DNA of 64,000 nucleotides from an uncultured Aquimarina sp. (lineage in GTDB: Bacteria; Bacteroidota; Bacteroidia; Flavobacteriales; Flavobacteriaceae). The notes under the pieces were generated by a model. That model was not told the DNA's origin. It saw nothing but the letters and a program-made list of their open reading frames with translations, and ran no database searches. The position numbers and the translations under genes are program-made. Shown here piece after piece: positions 32,401 through 40,680 of the stretch. Location: the NCBI GenBank assembly GCA_947502885.1, contig CANNBP010000002.1, positions 186,001 through 250,000 of the forward strand, given 5' to 3'. Position 1 is the stretch's first letter; every line of letters begins with the position of its first letter.

Positions 32401-32515
32401 TAGTAAAGTTGCTAAACTTACAGAAGACAATCGTATGTATCATTTACTTGAGCATGTAGGTACAAAACCAAATGTTATGTATCAAACTAAAGTAAGAAAT
32501 ACTACAGAAGCTTAA
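29414..32515 (+). CDS. actB: Alternative complex III subunit ActB (molybdopterin-like plus Fe-S ferredoxin domains, Tat-like signal)
   Basis: [22 protein letters not shown] signal; C-terminal Fe-S motifs [51 protein letters not shown]. Confidence 0.95.
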   Translation: [1033 protein letters not shown]

Positions 32516-32552
32516 TTAATTAAATAAAGAATCAATTCAATTATAAAGGATT

Positions 32553-34277
32553 ATGTCTCATTACGAAGCACCTATAAGAAAGCCTTTAGTAACCGGCGAT
32601 AAAACATATCACGATGTAACTGTGGATGTTGTTGCACCGGTTGAAGGTAAAGCAAATAAATCTTGGTGGATTGTGTTTTCTATCGCGCTTATTGCTTTCC
32701 TTTGGGGGATAGGTTGTATTATATATACAGTTTCAACAGGAATAGGAACCTGGGGATTAAATAAAACAGTAGGATGGGCCTGGGATATCACCAACTTCGT
32801 TTGGTGGGTAGGTATAGGTCACGCAGGAACATTAATTTCTGCAGTACTATTACTATTCCGACAGAAATGGAGAATGGCGATTAACAGATCTGCAGAGGCG
32901 ATGACAATCTTCTCGGTTATACAGGCAGGTTTGTTCCCGATTATCCACATGGGGCGTCCATGGTTAGCATATTGGGTATTACCAATTCCAAACCAATTTG
33001 GATCACTATGGGTAAACTTTAACTCACCATTACTGTGGGATGTATTTGCAATATCAACTTATCTTTCTGTATCATTAGTATTCTGGTGGACTGGATTACT
33101 TCCGGATTTTGCAATGATCAGAGACCGAGCAATTACACCATTTAATAAAAAGATATACGGTATACTTTCTTTTGGATGGAGTGGTAGAGCAAAAGATTGG
33201 CAACGTTTTGAAGAAGTATCTTTAGTACTTGCAGGTTTAGCTACACCATTAGTATTATCGGTGCATACAATTGTATCCTTTGACTTTGCTACATCGGTTA
33301 TACCTGGATGGCATACAACTATATTCCCTCCTTATTTTGTTGCAGGAGCGATTTTCTCTGGATTTGCGATGGTAAATACATTACTTATCATCATGAGAAA
33401 AGTATCTAATTTAGAAGATTACATTACAATTCAGCATATAGAATTAATGAACATAGTGATCATGATTACTGGTTCTATTGTTGGGGTTGCATACATTACA
33501 GAGCTATTTGTAGCTTGGTATTCTGGAGTAGAATATGAGCAATATGCGTTCTTGAACAGAGCTACAGGGCCTTATTGGTGGGCATATTGGGCAATGATGA
33601 CATGTAATGTGTTCTCTCCACAGTTCATGTGGTTCCCAAAACTAAGAAGAAGTATTATGTTCTCTTTTATCATATCTATTGTGGTAAACATTGGAATGTG
33701 GTTTGAGCGTTTTGTAATTATTGTAACTTCTTTGCATAGAGATTACTTGCCATCATCATGGACAATGTTCTCTCCAACCTTTGTAGATATAGGAATATTT
33801 ATAGGTACAATTGGATTCTTCTTTGTGTTGTTCTTGCTATACGCACGTACATTCCCAGTAATAGCGCAGGCAGAAGTGAAGACAATTTTAAAATCTTCGG
33901 GTGAGAAGTATAAGAAGCTTAGAGAAGCAGGTATCGATCATAGAGATGAACTTCCTAAAGGTAAAGCAAAAGTTACTTCAGAAGAAGTTAGCGATGCTCC
34001 TAAGGTAGAAGCAAGTGAAGAAGATATCAATAGCTTATTAGGAAATCTAGGAACTTTTGATGCATCTACTCAAAAAGCTGATGATCTTAAGAAAGTTAAT
34101 GGTATCGGACCTGTAATGGAAAAGAAGCTTAACGAAATCGGAATATTCACTTTTGATCAGGTTAGTAAAATGACCGCAAAAGAGTACGATATATTAGACA
34201 GTATTACAGGATCTTTTCCAGGTAGAGCACAACGTGACGATTGGGCAGGTCAGGCAGAACAACTTAAAAATAACTAG
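32553..34277 (+). CDS. actC: Alternative complex III subunit ActC (NrfD-like) with C-terminal helix-hairpin-helix-like extension
   Basis: Multi-TM NrfD/PsrC-like protein; C-terminal DDLKKVNGIGPVMEKKLNEIGIFTFDQVSKMT is HhH-like. Confidence 0.93.
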   Translation: MSHYEAPIRKPLVTGDKTYHDVTVDVVAPVEGKANKSWWIVFSIALIAFLWGIGCIIYTVSTGIGTWGLNKTVGWAWDITNFVWWVGIGHAGTLISAVLLLFRQKWRMAINRSAEAMTIFSVIQAGLFPIIHMGRPWLAYWVLPIPNQFGSLWVNFNSPLLWDVFAISTYLSVSLVFWWTGLLPDFAMIRDRAITPFNKKIYGILSFGWSGRAKDWQRFEEVSLVLAGLATPLVLSVHTIVSFDFATSVIPGWHTTIFPPYFVAGAIFSGFAMVNTLLIIMRKVSNLEDYITIQHIELMNIVIMITGSIVGVAYITELFVAWYSGVEYEQYAFLNRATGPYWWAYWAMMTCNVFSPQFMWFPKLRRSIMFSFIISIVVNIGMWFERFVIIVTSLHRDYLPSSWTMFSPTFVDIGIFIGTIGFFFVLFLLYARTFPVIAQAEVKTILKSSGEKYKKLREAGIDHRDELPKGKAKVTSEEVSDAPKVEASEEDINSLLGNLGTFDASTQKADDLKKVNGIGPVMEKKLNEIGIFTFDQVSKMTAKEYDILDSITGSFPGRAQRDDWAGQAEQLKNN

Positions 34278-34281
34278 AAGT

Positions 34282-34821
34282 ATGGCATCGAAAGTTATAC
34301 ATGCATTATATATAGATGACGATATCCTAATGGATGCCGTTAAGAAAGTGCGATCAGAACATTATCATATTGAAGAGGTGTATACTCCTTTTCCAGTTCA
34401 CGGACTAGATAAGGCTATGGGATTACCTCATACAAGATTGGCTATAACAGCTTTTATGTATGGATGTGTTGGTCTTACAGTAGCGATCACAATGATGAAT
34501 TTCATTATGATAGAAGATTGGCCACAAGATATTGGTGGTAAACCAAGTTTTAGTTACTTAGAGAATTTACCTGCTTTTGTACCTATTATGTTTGAGCTTA
34601 CGGTATTTTTTGCAGCCCACTTAATGGTTATCACTTTTTATATGAGAAGTAAATTATGGCCATTTAAAGAAGCAGAGAACCCTGATGTAAGAACTACAGA
34701 TGATCATTTTTTAATGGAAGTTGATGCTACAAATAAAAATGTAGATGAACTGACGAGTTTATTAAGTGACACGGGAGCAGTTGAAATTAAAGTAATAGAT
34801 AAGGAAGAAGATAACCATTAG
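34282..34821 (+). CDS. actD: Alternative complex III subunit ActD (DUF3341)
   Basis: YHIEEVYTPFPVHGLDKAMGLPHTRLAITAFMYGCVGL; two TM helices; ATG at 34282 preferred over track start 34234. Confidence 0.92.
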   Translation: MASKVIHALYIDDDILMDAVKKVRSEHYHIEEVYTPFPVHGLDKAMGLPHTRLAITAFMYGCVGLTVAITMMNFIMIEDWPQDIGGKPSFSYLENLPAFVPIMFELTVFFAAHLMVITFYMRSKLWPFKEAENPDVRTTDDHFLMEVDATNKNVDELTSLLSDTGAVEIKVIDKEEDNH

Positions 34822-34826
34822 TAATA

Positions 34827-35480
34827 ATGAAGAATACTATAAAAATATTAGCAGCGGCAATAGTAATTATTAGTGTTGTTTCTTGTCAAAAGGATACAAA
34901 GCCTAATTATCAATATATGCCTAATATGTATGAATCTGTAGGTTATGAGACTTATGGTGAGTACGAGGTCTTTCCAGGAAGCCAAGAAGCAATGTTACCA
35001 GTAGAAGGTTCTATACCTAGAGGGTGGATGCCTTATGATTTTGAAAATACAAATCAAGGATATCAATTGGCTAAGGATTCACTAAAAAATCCTATTCGTT
35101 ATACTAAAGAAAATGAAGAGGCGGGTAAAGCTCTTTATGATATTTATTGTGCGATTTGTCATGGAGGTAGTGGAGATGGAAAAGGTACTTTGGTAAAAAG
35201 AGAAAAAATTCTTGGGGTACCAAGTTATGATGATATTGGTAGAGCAATTACAGAGGGTAGTATTTACCACGTAATGTATTATGGAATTAACTCTATGGGG
35301 TCTTATGCATCACAAACTAGTGAGCACGAGCGTTGGCAGATAGTACAGTATGTACAAAAACTAAAAGCTGATCTTGAAGGAAAAACCCCTAGAATTGATG
35401 CTGAAGTTGCAGAAGTAGCACCAGTGGTGGTTCAAGAAGAAGTACACGAGACAAAAGAAGATCATAGTAACGCACACTAG
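34827..35480 (+). CDS. actE: Alternative complex III subunit ActE (monohaem cytochrome c lipoprotein)
   Basis: Lipobox (VVSC), YDIYCAICHGGSGDGKG, Met-ligand region; position in operon. Confidence 0.92.
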   Translation: MKNTIKILAAAIVIISVVSCQKDTKPNYQYMPNMYESVGYETYGEYEVFPGSQEAMLPVEGSIPRGWMPYDFENTNQGYQLAKDSLKNPIRYTKENEEAGKALYDIYCAICHGGSGDGKGTLVKREKILGVPSYDDIGRAITEGSIYHVMYYGINSMGSYASQTSEHERWQIVQYVQKLKADLEGKTPRIDAEVAEVAPVVVQEEVHETKEDHSNAH

Positions 35481-35521
35481 TGCAATAGTTAAAAAGTTAA
35501 GAATAACGATATTATAAAGAT

Positions 35522-36853
35522 ATGTATACGCTATCAAATAGATTAAGATTATTTTCTATCGTACTTATGGTTGTTGGTTTGATAGGTCTAATTGCAGGAT
35601 TTGCACAAAGACCAGGATCAATACAAGAGGTGAAAGAAATGATGGCAGCGCACGACGCTCATGGAGGAGGACACGGTGACACGCACGCAGTAAGTGATGG
35701 TCACGCAAAAAATACTCATGGTGAAGAGGATGCACATGGTGGAGATGCTCATTATGAGCATGTATTGCACCAATTACAAAATAAGCCTTGGGCGGCTTTA
35801 TATGTGGCAGCGTTCTTTTTCTTTATGATTGCCTTGGGGGTACTCGCATTTTATGCAATTCAGTTTGCGGCGCAAGCAGGTTGGTCCCCAGTTTTGTTTA
35901 GAATTATGGAGGCAATTACTGCATATTTAGTACCTGGAGGTATTATACTTTTTGTGATTTTAGCACTATCAGGATTTCATGTGAATCATTTATTTGTTTG
36001 GGCAGATCCAGAAGTAGTTGCACATGATAAATTAATTCAGGGTAAAGTAGGATGGTTAAATAGTACTGGTTTCATTATCAGAGCGGCAATCTTTTTAGGT
36101 GGTTGGTTAACGTATCGCCATTTTGCAGTGAAGTTTTCTAGAAAACAAGATGAAGATACAACTGGTAATAAGTGGTACAAGAAGAGTTTTAAAATCTCTG
36201 CTGCATTTTTAGTATTCTTTATTTATACAGAATCTATGATGTCTTGGGATTGGATTATGAGTTTTGATCCACACTGGTTTAGTACACTATTTGGATGGTA
36301 CGTATTTGCTAGTTTATTTGTGTCCGGAATTACGACTATTGCATTAATAACAATATACCTTAAATCAAAAGGATACTTGGATTTTGTAAATAATAGTCAT
36401 ATCCATGATTTAGCTAAGTTCATGTTTGGTATTAGTATATTTTGGACATATCTATGGTTTTCTCAATTTATGTTAATCTGGTACTCAAACATCCCAGAAG
36501 AAGTTACTTACTTTATCACAAGAATTGAAGATTACAAACTACCATTCTTCGGTATGTTAGTTATGAACTTTATTTTCCCACTATTAGTTTTAATGAATAG
36601 TGATTTTAAAAGAGTGAACTGGTTCGTAGTTATGGCAGGAATTGTTATTCTTTGTGGACATTATGTAGATGTATTTAATATGGTAATGCCTGCAACAGTT
36701 GGTGAGTCATGGTTCATTGGAATAAGTGAGATAAGCGCTGTTCTATTGTTCTTAGGATTGTTCTTATTTGTTGTTTTTAGAGCACTTACTAAAGCTCCTT
36801 TATTAGCAAAAGGAAACCCGTATATAGAAGAAAGTAAACACTTTCATTACTAA
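35522..36853 (+). CDS. actF: Alternative complex III subunit ActF (quinol:cytochrome c oxidoreductase membrane subunit)
   Basis: Multi-TM; SMMSWDWIMSFDPHWFSTLFGWYVFAS; His-rich N-terminal loop; position in operon. Confidence 0.92.
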   Translation: MYTLSNRLRLFSIVLMVVGLIGLIAGFAQRPGSIQEVKEMMAAHDAHGGGHGDTHAVSDGHAKNTHGEEDAHGGDAHYEHVLHQLQNKPWAALYVAAFFFFMIALGVLAFYAIQFAAQAGWSPVLFRIMEAITAYLVPGGIILFVILALSGFHVNHLFVWADPEVVAHDKLIQGKVGWLNSTGFIIRAAIFLGGWLTYRHFAVKFSRKQDEDTTGNKWYKKSFKISAAFLVFFIYTESMMSWDWIMSFDPHWFSTLFGWYVFASLFVSGITTIALITIYLKSKGYLDFVNNSHIHDLAKFMFGISIFWTYLWFSQFMLIWYSNIPEEVTYFITRIEDYKLPFFGMLVMNFIFPLLVLMNSDFKRVNWFVVMAGIVILCGHYVDVFNMVMPATVGESWFIGISEISAVLLFLGLFLFVVFRALTKAPLLAKGNPYIEESKHFHY

Positions 36854-36885
36854 AAATTGAATTGTAAAAAAGAAGATAGATAAAA

Positions 36886-37962
36886 ATGACTGTATTCTTA
36901 ACCCTAGTAGTTATAGCACTTTTTGGAATCACATTGTGGCAAATGTCCAAGATTTTGAAATTGTCTCAATTAAAAAATGCTGATAATTCTCAAGTAGCCA
37001 ATGATAAGGATAATAATATACAAGGTAAGCTTATGCTTGGCTTTGTAATATTTATGTACTTATTAACCATATACTGTTTTGTACAATACAGAAGTTATTT
37101 CTTACCAGAATCAGCTTCTGAACATGGTGTAGATTATGATCAATTAATGTTCATTTCTATGGTGTTAATTATGTTTGTTCAGATTATCACTCAAGGATTA
37201 CTACATTACTTTGCTTATAAGTATAGAGGTAAAAAAGAAAATAAGGCATTGTTTTTTGCGGATAATGATAAATTAGAATTTATCTGGACTATTATCCCTG
37301 TAATTGTTCTTGCTGGATTAATTATTTATGGATTATTTACTTGGACAGATATAATGAATATTGATGAAGAAGAAGGAGATCCTTTAATCATCGAGTTGTA
37401 TGCGTATCAATTTGACTGGAGAGCTAGATATGCGGGTCAAGATAATGAATTAGGAAAGGCTAATGTTCGTTTTATAGAAGGTGTGAATACTTTGGGTGTT
37501 GATGCTTCAGATAAATATGGTAATGACGATAAAATTACTACAGAGCTACATTTACCTGTAAATAGAAAAGTGATTTTTAAAATGAGATCACAAGATGTTT
37601 TACATTCTGCTTATATGCCTTTCTTTAGAGCTCAAATGAATGTTGTACCAGGTATGATAACAGAGTTTGCATATACACCAACAATGACTTCTGAAGAAAT
37701 GAAGAATGATCCGTATATGATAGATAAAGTGGCTACAATCAATAAGATTAGAAGAGAGAAGAGTAAAAAATTAGTAGCTGCGGGTGAAGAACCTTTAGAA
37801 GTATACGAATTTGAATATTACTTATTATGTAATAAAATATGTGGTGTTTCACATTACAATATGCAAATGAAAATTGTTGTAGAATCTGAAGAAGATTACA
37901 ATGCTTGGTTAAAAACACAACCAACTTTTAAAGAACAATTATCAGCGCAAGCAAGCAACTAA
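36886..37962 (+). CDS. coxB: Cytochrome c oxidase subunit II
   Basis: Two TM helices then CuA domain (AYQFDWRARY, DVLHSAYMPFFRAQMNVVPGM, CNKICGVSHYNMQM). Confidence 0.95.
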   Translation: MTVFLTLVVIALFGITLWQMSKILKLSQLKNADNSQVANDKDNNIQGKLMLGFVIFMYLLTIYCFVQYRSYFLPESASEHGVDYDQLMFISMVLIMFVQIITQGLLHYFAYKYRGKKENKALFFADNDKLEFIWTIIPVIVLAGLIIYGLFTWTDIMNIDEEEGDPLIIELYAYQFDWRARYAGQDNELGKANVRFIEGVNTLGVDASDKYGNDDKITTELHLPVNRKVIFKMRSQDVLHSAYMPFFRAQMNVVPGMITEFAYTPTMTSEEMKNDPYMIDKVATINKIRREKSKKLVAAGEEPLEVYEFEYYLLCNKICGVSHYNMQMKIVVESEEDYNAWLKTQPTFKEQLSAQASN

Positions 37963-38011
37963 GAAGAGAAAGAAAGAATTAATATAGTATATTAAAAAAG
38001 AAATAACCGAT

Positions 38012-39826
38012 ATGTCAGCAATAGCACACGCAGATGATCATGCTCACGATGATCACGGACATCATAAAGAAACTTTTATTACCAAATATATCTTTAGTCA
38101 AGATCATAAAATGATCTCTAAACAATATTTGATTACCGGTTTAATTATGGGGATCATTGGTATCGCAATGTCGATACTATTTAGAATGCAATTGGCATGG
38201 CCAGATCATAAATTTACCATCTATGAAGTACTTTTAGGAAAGTTTGGAGAAGATGGTGTAATGGATCCAGGGATCTATTTAGCATTAGTAACGATTCATG
38301 GTACCATAATGGTATTCTTCGTACTTACAGCTGGATTAAGTGGTACTTTTAGTAACCTTTTAATTCCGTTGCAAATTGGAGCACGTGATATGGCTTCAGG
38401 ATTTCTTAATATGGTGTCATATTGGCTATTTTTCTTAAGTAGTATAATCATGGTATTGTCTTTATTTGCTGAAGCTGGACCAGCATCTGCAGGTTGGACT
38501 ATTTACCCTCCTTTATCTGCCTTGCCACAAGCAATTGGGGGATCTGGTACGGGTATGACCTTATGGTTAGTGTCTATGGCTATATTTATTGCATCTTCTT
38601 TATTAGGTTCATTAAATTATGTTGTAACGGTAATTAACTTAAGAACAAAAGGAATGTCAATGACGAGAATGCCTTTAACTGTTTGGGCGTTTTTTGTTAC
38701 TGCTATTATCGGTATCGTATCATTCCCAGTATTATTGTCTGCTGCATTATTATTAATAATGGATAGGAGCTTTGGTACATCTTTCTACTTAAGTGATATT
38801 TATATACAAGGAGAAGTGTTACATAATCAAGGTGGATCACCTGTATTATTCGAACATTTATTCTGGTTCCTTGGACACCCAGAGGTATATATTGTATTAT
38901 TACCAGCATTGGGTATAACATCAGAAATTATTGCTACAAATGCGCGTAAACCAATATTTGGTTATAGAGCGATGGTAGCTTCTATATTAGCTATAGCATT
39001 TTTGTCAACAATCGTATGGGGGCATCATATGTTTATTTCAGGAATGAATCCATTCCTTGGATCGGTATTTACCTTTACAACGTTATTGATTGCAATACCA
39101 TCTGCTGTAAAATCCTTTAATTATATAACAACATTATGGAAAGGAAACCTGCAATTTAACCCTGCTATGTTATTCTCTATAGGATTGGTATCTACTTTTA
39201 TAACTGGTGGACTTACTGGGATTATATTAGGAGATAGTACTTTAGATATTAATGTACACGATACATACTTTGTAGTAGCGCATTTCCACTTAGTAATGGG
39301 TATATCTGCACTTTACGGATTGTTTGCTGGGGTATATCATTGGTTCCCGAAGATGTATGGAAAAATGATGAACAAGAATCTTGGATATGTTCATTTTTGG
39401 GTAACTGCAATAGGTGCTTATGGAGTATTTTTCCCAATGCATTTTGTTGGTATGGCTGGTTTACCACGTCGTTACTATACAAATTCGAATTTCCCATATT
39501 TTGATGACCTAGCAGATACGAATAAATTAATTACGGTCTTTGCAATAATTACTGCAGCAGCTCAATTAGTATTCTTGTATAACTTTATAGTTTCTATTTT
39601 CTACGGAAAGAAGGCTGTACAGAACCCTTGGAAGTCTAATACATTAGAGTGGACTACGCCTGTAGAACATATGCATGGAAACTGGCCAGGTGAGATACCA
39701 AGTGTACATAGATGGCCTTATGATTATAGTAAGACCAATGAAAATGGTGAGTATGTGATCCCTGGACAAGATTATGTGTCACAAATTGTACCCTTACAAG
39801 AAGGAGAAGAAGAAATGCATCATTAG
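38012..39826 (+). CDS. coxA: Cytochrome c oxidase subunit I
   Basis: HLFWFLGHPEVYIVLLPALGITSEI, WGHHMFISGMNPFLG, VHDTYFVVAHFHLVMG. Confidence 0.97.
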   Translation: MSAIAHADDHAHDDHGHHKETFITKYIFSQDHKMISKQYLITGLIMGIIGIAMSILFRMQLAWPDHKFTIYEVLLGKFGEDGVMDPGIYLALVTIHGTIMVFFVLTAGLSGTFSNLLIPLQIGARDMASGFLNMVSYWLFFLSSIIMVLSLFAEAGPASAGWTIYPPLSALPQAIGGSGTGMTLWLVSMAIFIASSLLGSLNYVVTVINLRTKGMSMTRMPLTVWAFFVTAIIGIVSFPVLLSAALLLIMDRSFGTSFYLSDIYIQGEVLHNQGGSPVLFEHLFWFLGHPEVYIVLLPALGITSEIIATNARKPIFGYRAMVASILAIAFLSTIVWGHHMFISGMNPFLGSVFTFTTLLIAIPSAVKSFNYITTLWKGNLQFNPAMLFSIGLVSTFITGGLTGIILGDSTLDINVHDTYFVVAHFHLVMGISALYGLFAGVYHWFPKMYGKMMNKNLGYVHFWVTAIGAYGVFFPMHFVGMAGLPRRYYTNSNFPYFDDLADTNKLITVFAIITAAAQLVFLYNFIVSIFYGKKAVQNPWKSNTLEWTTPVEHMHGNWPGEIPSVHRWPYDYSKTNENGEYVIPGQDYVSQIVPLQEGEEEMHH

Positions 39827-39843
39827 AAATATTGATATATTAT

Positions 39844-39881
39844 AAAAGGGCCTTTTCATATTTATGAAAAGGCCCTTTTTT
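39844..39881 (+). terminator. Terminator after coxA
   Basis: AAAAGGGCCTTTTCATA-TT-TATGAAAAGGCCCTTTTTT. Confidence 0.9.
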
Positions 39882-40342
39882 GTTGGTTATAAATAGTCTT
39901 AACATTGGTCGACATCAAATGGGGTTCTTTATTTAAGATTTAAGTGTATGAATGTCTGAAGTGAAAATTTATAACTTATAGTCTAATAATGTTTTAAATA
40001 CGAAAAACCTTGTATAACTAGGCTATTAGGTATTATTATAAATGGATATAAGTCATATTTGTGTCTCCATTTTTGTGATTGGGTAGATGTCTTATTAATC
40101 CCTGTTAAAACGATTTTTATTGCTCTTAAAGAAGTTTTATTGAGTTGACCTTACGTGTTTATAGGTACTTAGAATCCTAGTATATATACCTAATTATTGA
40201 TTTTTTGGTGAAGATTGACATATGTTTCTAAAATGTTTCAAAAAATATATAAGAAAAGAATTTTTGGAATGAAGGAAAATGGACTCCGAATTTATAGGTG
40301 TAATAGAAAACAAGAATATGGAATCTTTATGAGTAAGAACTA

Positions 40343-40422
40343 CCAACCTATTTTTATATGATTTAAAAGGTTTAGTTTAATCTTTGTTGGAGCCTGTATA
40401 ATTAGGTTGGTTTTCTTTTTTA
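40343..40422 (+). terminator. Terminator-like hairpin in ORF-free intergenic region
   Basis: CCAACCTA (40343-40350) / TAGGTTGG (40403-40410) followed by TTTTCTTTTTT. Confidence 0.4.
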
Positions 40423-40513
40423 TTGATTTATTTTGTTTTAATGCTAAATCATAAGCTTGAACGGTGCAAGTCTTTATGTACCCTAATATTGAAGCGACTT
40501 ATTGATTGTAATT

Positions 40514-40574
40514 TTGCCAATATTCAAGGAATATAGACTACATATTCCCGGAATGTTGGCAATGCTTTCTTTTT
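40514..40574 (+). terminator. Long imperfect hairpin followed by U-tract in ORF-free intergenic region
   Basis: TTGCCAATATTCaaGGAATATagactacATATTCCcgGAATGTTGGCAA then TGCTTTCTTTTTT. Confidence 0.6.
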
Positions 40575-40680
40575 TCAGTGTGCGGCTTTTCTACTTTTGC
40601 GGCCTCAAAATTTATCACAATAGTTTTCTTTTCATTTCAAAAAATGAAAGGGGATCAATCATTTATTAAAACTTAATTTA

